From positions 1 through 6,991 of the forward strand of contig RGVM01000134.1 of the NCBI GenBank assembly GCA_010027295.1: a stretch of 6,991 bases of DNA, given 5' to 3'. Position 1 is the stretch's first letter; each line of letters begins with the position of its first letter. Source of the DNA: Chitinophagia bacterium. GTDB lineage: Bacteria; Bacteroidota; Bacteroidia; Chitinophagales; Chitinophagaceae. Positions 1-6,845 of this stretch are shown here, one piece after another. Made by a program: the position numbers and the translations under genes. The notes beneath the pieces are model-generated. The model was not told where the DNA came from, made no database searches, and saw only the letters and a list, made by a program, of their open reading frames with translations.

Positions 1-564
1 TGCACGGGGGTTGGTGCTGACCACCTTGGGACTGTTGATGACCACCACGGGTGTGCCGTAATAGTAGGAACCGAAGGGGTTGCCCCACATCGATCCCCAT
101 CCCAGCCCGGGACGGCCCATGACTCCCCAGAAAGGATTGTAGGACATGCCCGGGCCCATCCAAGCCATGCCGGGATTCATCCAGGACATGCCGGGACCCA
201 TCATCATGAATGGATCTCCCCACATCGACCCCATACCCATGTTCCAGGAGAATCCCGGACGCGACCAGCGGTTGAAGAGATATGGGTTGTTCCAGTAGGG
301 ATTGTTCCAGTAGGAGAAGTCGTCGTCGAAGGCCGACCAGCGGCGCCCGCCGGAGGACTTCATACGAAGGTAGCGGTCGCTAAGGTCCACGTATCCGTCA
401 TCGTTGTTACCGTAGGAACGGTACCGGTCTTCCGATGCAGTGCCTGCCCGCTCCTGTCCGGGAGAGTAGTACAGGTCGTCGGGCGTGCTGCCCGACTTGT
501 ACATGCTGGAGCAGGAAGTCAGCACGGCGAAGGCGAATGCCGAGGCTAGTATCGGGGTTCTCAT
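1..564 (-). CDS. Met/Trp/Gly/Pro-rich lipoprotein, C-terminus cut by window edge
   Basis: The reading frame is open from an ATG at 564 to the window edge, giving 188 residues and no stop. The N-terminus is a lipoprotein signal: a short hydrophobic stretch ending in a lipobox L-T-S-C with the acylated Cys at residue 18. No acidic surface-export signal follows the Cys, so an outer- or inner-membrane periplasmic anchor is the simplest inference. After it come PDDLYYSP (28-35) and DRYLRMK (63-69), then RRWSAFDDD (74-82). These resemble conserved blocks I recall from uncharacterised Bacteroidota lipoproteins, sometimes found near proS. Residues 85-165 are low complexity: YWNNP occurs twice in tandem (85-94), a PGM-based seven-residue unit three times (124-144), and GSMWG(D/N)PF twice (113-119, 158-164). 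The end becomes a beta-like VVVIN stretch (173-177). It is divergent from proS. Function is unknown; the ATG is preferred because it places the signal peptide correctly. Confidence 0.85.
   Translation of the reverse strand, partial: MRTPILASAFAFAVLTSCSSMYKSGSTPDDLYYSPGQERAGTASEDRYRSYGNNDDGYVDLSDRYLRMKSSGGRRWSAFDDDFSYWNNPYWNNPYLFNRWSRPGFSWNMGMGSMWGDPFMMMGPGMSWMNPGMAWMGPGMSYNPFWGVMGRPGLGWGSMWGNPFGSYYYGTPVVVINSPKVVSTNPRA
143..205. repeat. Three tandem 21-bp units inside the lipoprotein gene
   Basis: Three imperfect 21-base units lie head to tail at 143-163, 164-184 and 185-205. Each carries an (a)catgcc(c)ggg core and stays in the coding frame. On the minus strand they encode seven-residue units of the form (N/G)PGM(S/A)WM and close variants. 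The period is a multiple of three, so copy-number change would preserve the frame. The units are diverged at third positions, which suggests an old expansion rather than a recent one. Confidence 0.7.
283..312. repeat. Two tandem 15-bp units encoding YWNNP-YWNNP
   Basis: Two 15-base units, at 283-297 and 298-312, differ at only two bases and encode the minus-strand peptide YWNNP twice (residues 85-94 of the lipoprotein). The repeat is in frame and part of the aromatic, Asn-rich start of the low-complexity region. Confidence 0.7.
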
Positions 565-573
565 GGCAATGGG

Positions 574-607
574 TTTGACGGTATTGTGCACTAAGTTACT
601 ACTTTTG
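574..607 (+). promoter_or_regulatory. Candidate Bacteroidota-type promoter for proS (-33 TTTG, -7 TACTTTTG)
   Basis: TACTTTTG at 600-607 matches the Bacteroidota -7 consensus TAnnTTTG exactly. A TTTG at 574-577 lies 22 bases upstream, within the roughly 17-23 base spacing known for the -33 element in this phylum. Transcription would begin around 612-615, giving a leader of about 95 bases before the proS ATG at 710. The elements are seen directly; their activity is inferred. No matching element was found on the minus strand for the divergent lipoprotein gene. Confidence 0.5.
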
Positions 608-709
608 CGATTCCTCGATGGTAAAGTTGAGTGTTGCCTTTCTTTTGAATAAGACAACCGGAAGACATCCCCGGTGGTATCGGGCAACGTTAAAATCTTC
701 CTAATTCCG

Positions 710-2188
710 ATGAGCAAGGAGATAACGCCCAGAACGACCGATTATTCACAGTGGTACAACGACCTCGTCCTGAAGGGTGGGCTGGCCGACTATTCGGCCG
801 TCAGGGGGTGCATGGTCATCAAGCCCTACGGCTTCGCACTCTGGGAGAACATGCGCGACCGGATGGACCGCATGTTCAAGGACACGGGTCATGTAAACGC
901 CTATTTCCCGCTCTTCGTGCCCCGCACCTTCCTCGAGAAGGAGGAGGGCCATGCAGAAGGCTTCGCCAAGGAGTGCGCCGTCGTCACCCATTACCGCCTC
1001 AAGGCGGATCCCGGCCGTAAGGGCGCCCTCATCGTCGATCCAGAGTCGAAGCTGGAGGAGGAACTCATCATCCGACCCACCAGCGAGACGGTCATCTGGA
1101 ATGCGTACCGCGACTGGATACGGTCGTACCGCGATCTGCCACTGCTCATCAACCAGTGGGCAAACGTCGTCCGCTGGGAGATGCGCACACGCCTCTTCCT
1201 CCGCACCACCGAGTTCCTCTGGCAGGAAGGCCATACCGCCCACGCCACCGCCGAAGAGGCCGTCGAGGAGACGCGCCGTATGCTCGACGTCTATGCCGAC
1301 TTCGTCGAGAACGAGATGGCCCTCCCCGTCATCAAGGGGGTCAAGACGGCCAACGAACGCTTCGCCGGAGCCGTTGACACCTACTGCATAGAGGCCCTCA
1401 TGCAGGATGGCAAGGCCCTGCAGGCAGGTACCTCGCACTTCCTCGGTCAGAACTTCTCCAAGGCCTTCGACGTGAAGTTCCTCAACCGCGAGAACCGTCT
1501 CGAGCACGTATGGGCAACTTCCTGGGGCACATCGACCCGCCTCATCGGCGCGCTGGTGATGGCGCACGGCGACGACAACGGCCTCGTCATGCCCCCGCGC
1601 ATCGCTCCCCTCCAGGTGGTCATCGTACCCATCCACAAGGGGGATGAGCAGAAGGCACTCATCGACGCGAAAGTGCACGCCCTCATGTCCGAACTGCGCG
1701 CGATGGGGATATCCGTGAAATACGACGATTCCGACAACGCCCGCCCCGGCTGGAAGTTCGCCGAGCACGAACTCAAGGGCGTTCCCGTACGCATCGCACT
1801 CGGCGCGCGCGACCTTCAGAACAGCGTGGCCGAAGTAGCCCGTCGCGACACCGGCGAGAAGGCCTCCGTATCCCTCGACGGACTCGCAAGTCATGTGCGC
1901 AACCTCCTCGACGAAATACAGGCCAACCTGCTGCATCGCGCGCGTGCCTACCGCGACGCGCACATCACCCGCGTGGACACCTGGGACGAGTTCAAGAAGG
2001 TGCTCGAGGAGAAGGGCGGGTTTGTATCGGCCCACTGGGACGGTACCGGCGAGACCGAGGAACGCATCAAGGAGGAGACCAAGGCCACCATCCGATGCAT
2101 CCCGCTCGACAACCCGGCCGAGGATGGTGCCTGTATTTTCAGCGGGAAGCCCAGTCGCGAGCGTGTGCTCTTCGCCATCGCCTACTGA
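710..2188 (+). CDS. proS: Prolyl-tRNA synthetase, short archaeal/eukaryotic type
   Basis: ProRS charges tRNA-Pro with proline in the cytoplasm, using ATP. At 492 residues it is the compact form without the INS editing domain that splits the catalytic core of the long bacterial type. Visible class II landmarks are RPTSET (122-127), motif 2 with [20 protein letters not shown] (155-174), the proline-pocket segment TSHFLGQNF (251-259), and motif 3 with [17 protein letters not shown] (283-299). The anticodon-binding domain follows (about 311-410, including RPGWKF 345-350 and GARDLQ 375-380). The protein ends in the ProRS C-terminal domain, with the typical terminal Tyr. Two of the usual four zinc-site Cys are absent: only C463 and C475 remain, and [10 protein letters not shown] (441-450) stands where the first pair would be. 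The frame is open upstream to a GTG at 674, but the family match begins at MSKEIT, so the ATG at 710 is chosen; it has no Shine-Dalgarno, only an A/T-rich stretch before it. Confidence 0.98.
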   Translation: MSKEITPRTTDYSQWYNDLVLKGGLADYSAVRGCMVIKPYGFALWENMRDRMDRMFKDTGHVNAYFPLFVPRTFLEKEEGHAEGFAKECAVVTHYRLKADPGRKGALIVDPESKLEEELIIRPTSETVIWNAYRDWIRSYRDLPLLINQWANVVRWEMRTRLFLRTTEFLWQEGHTAHATAEEAVEETRRMLDVYADFVENEMALPVIKGVKTANERFAGAVDTYCIEALMQDGKALQAGTSHFLGQNFSKAFDVKFLNRENRLEHVWATSWGTSTRLIGALVMAHGDDNGLVMPPRIAPLQVVIVPIHKGDEQKALIDAKVHALMSELRAMGISVKYDDSDNARPGWKFAEHELKGVPVRIALGARDLQNSVAEVARRDTGEKASVSLDGLASHVRNLLDEIQANLLHRARAYRDAHITRVDTWDEFKKVLEEKGGFVSAHWDGTGETEERIKEETKATIRCIPLDNPAEDGACIFSGKPSRERVLFAIAY

Positions 2189-2221
2189 CAGACATCCCGA
2201 CGAGCACGCTGACAGAAAGCC

Positions 2222-2950
2222 TCATGCCTCTTCCCCTCCGGTCAGGTGGCTGTAGTCTTTCAGGACTGTCTGCAAAAAGACTATGGGGTCCTGGGGTGGC
2301 TCGGCACTGATAATTTTTCTCGTCTTCTCAACCGCCTTGCGTAGAATTGCCTCATGTCGCCCGGGCTCCCTGGACACCAGGTTCAACACCTCTTTGAGCA
2401 GCGAGATATCGTGGTCGCTCATGAGCATGGCATTTTCGTAGACCGGCACGTAGCCGACCTCTGTATGGGCGTGGATCGTCTCGTGGAATTTGGACAACGG
2501 CTCCGACCGCACCACGGTGGTGCCGGCCAACAGGTCACCGATGCGCTGGGCTCGCTCCGTCGTCGCGATGCAGATGACGGCCACGACGCCACTGCCGATC
2601 ATGTCGTCCAGGATCCGGAAAATCCAGCGGATCAGGTATTGTCCCAGGGTAGGTTGCCGCCCGTCGAGACTTACAACGCGAATTCGCCTGACCCTCTTCC
2701 CCAGGCTCTGACCATTCATCAGCACTTCGCAGAGGAGCTGGTATGTGAGGATGGGCATCGAGTATAGGAGGATTGCCCAGCCCCCCATCCTGTCGAGGAA
2801 GTTCGTCTCATTCTCCAGCAGGATCACCAGCAGCAGGTAGGCGCCGTAGAGAAGCAAGTCGACAAGGTAGGCGACGAGCCTGTCGCCCACGCCCGCCAGT
2901 TCGTACTCGAGCTCGATGTTCTGGGTCGTCTGTATACGTATGCCGGCCAC
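2222..2950 (-). CDS. RDD-family membrane protein with soluble C-terminal extension
   Basis: The 242-residue product opens with MAGIRIQTTQNIELEYELAG, the usual lead-in of this family in Bacteroidota. The RDD signature follows: R24 and D31 in RLVAYLVD, at the start of the first membrane segment (about 24-45). A second hydrophobic segment spans about 58-77, followed by NGQSLGKRVRRIRVV (79-93). A third hydrophobic region lies at about 104-129, then the RIGDLLAGTTVV block (136-147) that closes the RDD domain. Residues 150-242 are charged, soluble-looking and probably helical, with the segment MSDHDISLLKEVLNLV (167-182). Start choice: GTG at 2950 is the only usable start, because an in-frame TGA lies seven codons upstream. 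The gene converges on proS and diverges from the SpoIIM-like operon, with which RDD genes are often associated. The role is unproven; RDD proteins have been linked to transport or to membrane complexes. Confidence 0.92.
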   Translation of the reverse strand: MAGIRIQTTQNIELEYELAGVGDRLVAYLVDLLLYGAYLLLVILLENETNFLDRMGGWAILLYSMPILTYQLLCEVLMNGQSLGKRVRRIRVVSLDGRQPTLGQYLIRWIFRILDDMIGSGVVAVICIATTERAQRIGDLLAGTTVVRSEPLSKFHETIHAHTEVGYVPVYENAMLMSDHDISLLKEVLNLVSREPGRHEAILRKAVEKTRKIISAEPPQDPIVFLQTVLKDYSHLTGGEEA

Positions 2951-3030
2951 GATGCAAGGTAACCCGTTTCAGCTTCGATAGGTATCCAGTGAATCCTGCG
3001 GCAAGCATCTCTTTGCCGTATATTCGTGAC
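2951..3030. other. 80-bp divergent intergenic region, RDD gene / SpoIIM-like operon
   Basis: This short stretch must hold the starts of transcription for both the RDD gene and the five-gene operon, unless either is read from elsewhere. TCTCTTTG at 3008-3015 fits TAnnTTTG with one mismatch on the plus strand, but no convincing -33 TTTG sits at the right spacing. On the minus strand only TACCTTG (2961-2955) resembles a -7 element, and it would leave almost no leader before the GTG. No clear operator palindrome or Shine-Dalgarno is visible. I cannot assign a promoter here with confidence. Confidence 0.4.
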
Positions 3031-4026
3031 ATGAGGGAAGCGCAGTTCCTGCGGAGGAACCGAGACAGATGGGCCTCCTACGAACAACGACCGGCCTCAC
3101 ACCCCGACGAGCAGGCCGACCGCTTCATACGTCTCACCGACGACCTCGCCTACGCCCGAACCTTCTATCCGGGTAGCAAGGCCGTCGACTATCTCAACGG
3201 CCTCACCACCCGCCTTCACCTCGACATCTACCGCAACCGCCGCGAGAAGGGCAGCCGGTTCGCCCGCTTCTTTTCCATGGACCTGCCAGCCGTCATGGCC
3301 CGCCACCGCCGGCAGCTGCTCTACTCCTTCCTGCTGTTCGCCTGCTTCACGGCCGTGGGCGCCGTGTCAGCCCGTTACGACGAAGACTTCGTACGCCTCA
3401 TACTGGGCGATGAGTATGTCGATATGACCAGGCGGAATATCGAGGAAGGCGACCCCTTCCGCGTCTACAAGGATATGGATCCCCTGCCCATGTTCCTGCG
3501 TATCGCCTTCAACAACATCATGGTGTCGCTGCGGGTCTTCGTACTCGGCCTCCTCGCCAGCGTCGGCACCGTTTACGGACTCTTCTACAACGGACTCATG
3601 CTGGGCGCATTCGAATACATGTTCTTCAGCCACGACCTTGGCGGCGCCTCGGTGCTCGTCGTCTTCATCCACGGCACCCTGGAGATCTCTGCCATCATCA
3701 TCACGGGAGCCGCTGGACTCGTGCTCGGCAAGTCGATGCTCTTCCCCGGTACGCACGCCCGCCTCACCTCCCTCATGCAGGGTACGCGTGACGGACTGTC
3801 CATCCTCCTGGGACTCATGCCCGTGCTCATGGTGGCAGCCTTCTTCGAGGGCTATGTCACCCGACATACAGGAATGCCCTTGTGGATGAGCCTGTCCATC
3901 CTCTGCGGATCCCTGGCCTTCATCTTCTGGTACTTCATACTGCTGCCGGTAAGGGTCTCGCGGCCCAATATGGGTAGCGCCCCACAGGCCTCTGCCCTGT
4001 CCATCCCCGAAAAAGAAAATATATGA
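3031..4026 (+). CDS. SpoIIM-like (DUF95) integral membrane protein
   Basis: This 331-residue protein belongs to the stage II sporulation protein M-like family. The family is common in non-sporulating bacteria, so sporulation is not implied. Residues 1-94 form a charged, soluble N-terminal part (MREAQFLRRNRDRWASYE at 1-18 is typical of Bacteroidota members). Membrane segments follow at about 95-114, 163-187, 205-236, 258-280 and 287-315. The family hallmark is HGTLEISAIIITGAAGL (214-230), with a conserved His and Glu beside the membrane. The open frame extends upstream to 2773, but that part overlaps the RDD gene on the other strand and has shadow-like composition, so the ATG at 3031 is chosen. 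No Shine-Dalgarno precedes it. It is the first gene of the operon; its TGA overlaps the next ATG by four bases (ATGA, 4023-4026). Molecular function is unknown. It probably works in the membrane with the RDD and MoxR-linked proteins. Confidence 0.93.
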   Translation: MREAQFLRRNRDRWASYEQRPASHPDEQADRFIRLTDDLAYARTFYPGSKAVDYLNGLTTRLHLDIYRNRREKGSRFARFFSMDLPAVMARHRRQLLYSFLLFACFTAVGAVSARYDEDFVRLILGDEYVDMTRRNIEEGDPFRVYKDMDPLPMFLRIAFNNIMVSLRVFVLGLLASVGTVYGLFYNGLMLGAFEYMFFSHDLGGASVLVVFIHGTLEISAIIITGAAGLVLGKSMLFPGTHARLTSLMQGTRDGLSILLGLMPVLMVAAFFEGYVTRHTGMPLWMSLSILCGSLAFIFWYFILLPVRVSRPNMGSAPQASALSIPEKENI

Positions 4027-4955
4027 CCCATGAAAAAGAGCCAGTCTTGCGAAAAGTGCGAGACTTCGGCGCCACCATCGCCGACACCTTCGCCTTCCTT
4101 CGCTTGCATTGGCGGCCACTGGCCTCCCTTTATGTACTGTTCGTAGTGCCCTTCCTGCTTCTGGCCACCCTCCTGGGGGCCGATGCCTTACCCTCCCTCT
4201 TCCAGTCGTTCTCGGATGGCTTCGACGGTATCCTGCCTAAACTCATCAAACTGTCGCCTCTGCTGCTGCTGAGCGCTCTGAACTACCTGATCGGTTCCAC
4301 CCTCTATCCAACACTCGTCTACCTGTACATGCGCCGCGTGGAGGAATCGCCCGGGGAACGGCCCACTATACGTGACTGTACCCGGCTACTACTGCCCAAG
4401 ACGCTGCTCAACCTGGCATACATCCTTCTAATGGTCCTCGCCCTGGGCCTTGGCCTGATCATCGTGCTCCTGCCCGTCGTTGGTATTCTTCTTTATGTCC
4501 CTGCTATGATTTGGCTTGTCGTCTGCTTCACCATCCTCACGCCTGTCGTGACCATCGAGGACCGTCCATTCCCCTCCGCTTTTACACGCGCCATCCGACT
4601 CGTGACCGGCCGATGGTGGTACACCCTCGGCGTTGTCATGATCATCGGCCTCATATGTTACTTCATATCCTCGGTGATAGGCATTGCCGTCAATCTGGTC
4701 ACCGGGCAGGCTGCCATCAACATCCTCGACCCGGAGAAGGATCTGGGTAAGATATTCGACAGGAACCAGATCCTCGTCTCAGGGATATCTTTCATCGTGC
4801 AACAGGTGTTCTACCTGGTGTTGCATGTCTGCATGGGCATCCATTACTTCAGTCTGGTGGAAGAGAAGGACGCCCGCGGACTCGATGCCCGCCTGGACAG
4901 CCTGGGCAGCGGCGGACGAGGCCCCGCATCATCCCTCCCTGAGGAGCAATACTGA
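4023..4955 (+). CDS. Polytopic membrane protein, glycerophosphodiesterase membrane-domain-like
   Basis: The product has 310 residues: a short charged N-terminus, then hydrophobic segments at about 33-54, 76-103, 127-172 (probably two passes), 190-222 and 249-277, and a hydrophilic tail of about 30 residues. The block TPVVTIEDRPFPSAFTRA (163-180) followed by IRLVTGRWWYTLG resembles a pattern seen in proteins carrying the membrane domain of some glycerophosphodiester phosphodiesterases and in uncharacterised Bacteroidota membrane proteins. No phosphodiesterase catalytic domain is present, so no enzyme activity is claimed. The ATG at 4023 overlaps the preceding stop by four bases and has an A-rich stretch just upstream, a common Bacteroidota initiation context. 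This is the least firmly identified member of the operon. It may be a scaffold or transport-like component of the MoxR-linked module; that is inference from position only. Confidence 0.85.
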   Translation: MTHEKEPVLRKVRDFGATIADTFAFLRLHWRPLASLYVLFVVPFLLLATLLGADALPSLFQSFSDGFDGILPKLIKLSPLLLLSALNYLIGSTLYPTLVYLYMRRVEESPGERPTIRDCTRLLLPKTLLNLAYILLMVLALGLGLIIVLLPVVGILLYVPAMIWLVVCFTILTPVVTIEDRPFPSAFTRAIRLVTGRWWYTLGVVMIIGLICYFISSVIGIAVNLVTGQAAINILDPEKDLGKIFDRNQILVSGISFIVQQVFYLVLHVCMGIHYFSLVEEKDARGLDARLDSLGSGGRGPASSLPEEQY

Positions 4956-4959
4956 TGCC

Positions 4960-5664
4960 ATGGTCGCCCGCTGGCTGCTGCTGATGTCTATCCTCTGCTG
5001 TGAGCCCGTTTGGGCGCAGACGGTTTCCAGGCCACGGATGGACAGGTCGAAAGTCACGGAGCGCCGTTTCGACGACTCCGTCCTGACGGCCCTTCGCAAT
5101 GAAAGGGACTTCCGCTATGACCATCAGCCGCCGGAAGATTCCGGCCTGTTGGGAAGGCTCATCGGCCGTATCCTGGCATGGGTCGACCGCCTCCTGAACC
5201 GACCGGGCGTCGGCATGGGTGTCCGTATCCTCCAATGGGTCATACCCATCGCGCTTATCCTCTTCGCGGTGCTTCATTTCCTGGGGATGGAGAAGGCACT
5301 TCCCTGGCGAAGGGACCGGCAGGCGGGGTTGTCCTATGACGTCCACCCGGAGGATGTACATGCCGTCGACTTCGACGCCGAAATCACCGCCGCTGTCGCC
5401 GCGGGCCGCTATCGCGATGCCATCCGGCTGGAGTACCTCTTCACGCTGCGGCGCCTCTCTGAGGCCGGCAGGATCCGATGGTCGCGGGAGAAGACCAACC
5501 GTGACTATGCCGGTGAGTTGCGCGGCACGAGCCTGGCAGGACCGTTCCAGGAGGTCACAAGCATCTACGAGTTCGCCTGGTACGGGGAGATGCCCGTCAC
5601 CGTATCAGAATACGATGGCATCAGCCGCAGATTCATGGGCTTCCGTCAAAGTGTCGGCGCATGA
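4960..5664 (+). CDS. DUF4129-type protein with signal peptide and one membrane segment
   Basis: This 234-residue protein starts with a signal peptide: MVARWLLLMSILCCEPVWA (1-19), with probable cleavage before Q20. A periplasmic stretch (20-85) follows, then one transmembrane segment (about 86-109). The C-terminal cytoplasmic domain (about 125-234) has the order expected of DUF4129: a helical AAVAAGRYRDAIRLEYLFTL (144-163), then KTNRDYAGELRG (168-179), then YEFAWYGEMPV (203-213). DUF4129 proteins occur beside MoxR, DUF58 and transglutaminase-like genes, and their function is not known. Start choice: the ATG at 4960 lies four bases after the upstream stop and gives an intact signal peptide. A closer ATG at 4955, better spaced from GAGGAG (4941-4946), is out of frame and stops after nine codons. 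The stop overlaps the next ATG by four bases (5661-5664). Lack of a lipobox (Leu before Cys13) argues against a lipoprotein. Confidence 0.9.
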   Translation: MVARWLLLMSILCCEPVWAQTVSRPRMDRSKVTERRFDDSVLTALRNERDFRYDHQPPEDSGLLGRLIGRILAWVDRLLNRPGVGMGVRILQWVIPIALILFAVLHFLGMEKALPWRRDRQAGLSYDVHPEDVHAVDFDAEITAAVAAGRYRDAIRLEYLFTLRRLSEAGRIRWSREKTNRDYAGELRGTSLAGPFQEVTSIYEFAWYGEMPVTVSEYDGISRRFMGFRQSVGA

Positions 5665-6845
5665 GATGGATATGGGTATATGTCATCGTCCTGTCGCTGA
5701 TCCTGGCGGGGTATGTGTATGTCCAATACCGTCGCCCGCCCCGTGTCGACTGGTCGCCCACACTCAGTCGCTTCGACAAGATACCCTTCGGCACCTGGGT
5801 GCTCTTCCACCGACTGCGCGATCTCTTCGATACGAGTCCGACTACCGTCAGGACGACCTTCTACGACCACCTCCGAGGACACGAATCTTTCGGGGAGGCC
5901 TTCATCGTCATCGCCCGTGAACTTCGCACGGGTAAAGCCGATGAGACTGAGATGCTCCGCTATGTCACAAGGGGCAACACCCTTTTCCTTGCTGCCGAAA
6001 CCTTCAGCCCAACGCTTGCCGACACCCTGGGCTTCGATACCGACACCCATGTATCCATCGGTCCGACGGACTCCGTCTCCCTCCGACTCGTCAACCCGGC
6101 ATTCGGACCCCAACGCCTCTATCCCATGCTCCGCGGCTCTGTGGATACGCATTTCGACAGGTTCGACACAGCCCGAACCACCGTGCTGGGGATGACCGAT
6201 AAGGGACTGGCCAACTTCATCAGCATCCCGGTCGGGAAAGGTCACATACTCCTGCACACTGCCCCGCTTGCCTTCTCGAACATCGCCCTCCTCCGAGGGG
6301 ATGGCTATCACTATGCCGGCCGGGCACTTTCATACCTTCCGGAGAGCCCGGTTGCCTTGTTCTGGGACGATTACCATTCCATCGGTCTCGGCGGCCCCAC
6401 CACGCCCCTCCGTGTCATCCTCTCCCGCGACCCGCTTCGGCATGCCTATCAGGCCGCACTCACGGCCGTTGCGCTTTTCCTCCTGTTCCGAAGCAAACGC
6501 CGCCAGCGTCTGATACCCGTGGTCGTGAAACCCAGCAACACAACGATGGAATTCGTCGACACCGTCACCCGTCTCTACATTGACAGGGCCGACCACCGCG
6601 ACATCGCCCTCAAGAAGATCGGCTTTCTCCTCGACCAGGTCCGGAGCCGATTCGGCATCCCCACTGGGATGCTGGACGAGTCCTTCGTGCAGCGCCTCGC
6701 GGCCCATTCCGGCGCCACGCAGCAGGAGGTACGCGACCTCGTCAGGCTCATAGAGGCGGTCCGGTCGGCCACTTCCCTCGTCGAACCCGAACTGATGCAC
6801 CTCAGCCGCACCATCGATACCTTCCAACAAAGAATATCGCCATGA
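5661..6845 (+). CDS. DUF4350-type membrane-anchored protein
   Basis: This 394-residue protein has an N-terminal anchor (about 4-22) and then the entry block of the DUF4350 family: VDWSPTLSRFDKIPFGTWVL (29-48), matching the D-W-S-P-T ... P-(Y/F)-G-T pattern of Bacteroidota members. Residues 50-255 form the large extracytoplasmic domain, which in this family resembles a glutamine-amidotransferase-like or GldG/IFT52-like fold without an evident catalytic set. A second membrane segment (about 262-276) leads into the basic RSKRRQR (277-283). The cytoplasmic tail then includes NTTMEFVDTVTRLYIDRADH (293-312) and a helical end to 394, a tail also seen in related proteins. It overlaps its neighbours by ATGA at both ends (5661-5664 and 6842-6845), so it is probably made together with DUF4129 and MoxR. 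A plausible role is a periplasm-facing sensor or partner for the MoxR complex. That role is inferred. Confidence 0.9.
   Translation: MRWIWVYVIVLSLILAGYVYVQYRRPPRVDWSPTLSRFDKIPFGTWVLFHRLRDLFDTSPTTVRTTFYDHLRGHESFGEAFIVIARELRTGKADETEMLRYVTRGNTLFLAAETFSPTLADTLGFDTDTHVSIGPTDSVSLRLVNPAFGPQRLYPMLRGSVDTHFDRFDTARTTVLGMTDKGLANFISIPVGKGHILLHTAPLAFSNIALLRGDGYHYAGRALSYLPESPVALFWDDYHSIGLGGPTTPLRVILSRDPLRHAYQAALTAVALFLLFRSKRRQRLIPVVVKPSNTTMEFVDTVTRLYIDRADHRDIALKKIGFLLDQVRSRFGIPTGMLDESFVQRLAAHSGATQQEVRDLVRLIEAVRSATSLVEPELMHLSRTIDTFQQRISP

Noticed and set aside
674..709. GTG start giving proS twelve more residues
   Set aside because: ProRS homologues of this type begin near the MSKEIT segment, and the extension shows no conserved character.
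746..2035. A 429-codon open frame on the minus strand inside proS
   Set aside because: It is fully antisense to a certain ProRS gene, its peptide is Gly/Val/Glu/Leu-rich with no recognisable domain, and long antisense frames are common opposite GC-rich genes.
2189..2221. Possible bidirectional terminator between proS and the RDD gene
   Set aside because: No inverted repeat with a T-run is visible; only a direct CTGACAGA pair (2185-2192, 2209-2216), which is too short to mean much.
2354..2767. Plus-strand 137-codon frame within the RDD gene
   Set aside because: It is antisense to a protein with clear RDD motifs and shows no domain of its own.
2955..2961. TACCTTG on the minus strand as a -7 element for the RDD gene
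   Set aside because: It lacks one T of TAnnTTTG and lies five bases from the GTG, which would make the message nearly leaderless, and no -33 element is evident.
2773..3030. Upstream extension of the SpoIIM-like frame by 86 codons
   Set aside because: It overlaps the RDD coding region on the other strand, is Arg/Ser/Pro-rich like a shadow frame, and family members begin at the MREAQF segment.
3031..4026. Evidence that the organism forms spores
   Set aside because: SpoIIM-like/DUF95 proteins are widespread in non-sporulating bacteria, and no other sporulation gene is present.
3367..4119. A 250-codon open frame on the minus strand opposite the SpoIIM-like gene
   Set aside because: The peptide is highly acidic and His-rich with no domain, and it mirrors the codon pattern of the membrane protein on the plus strand.
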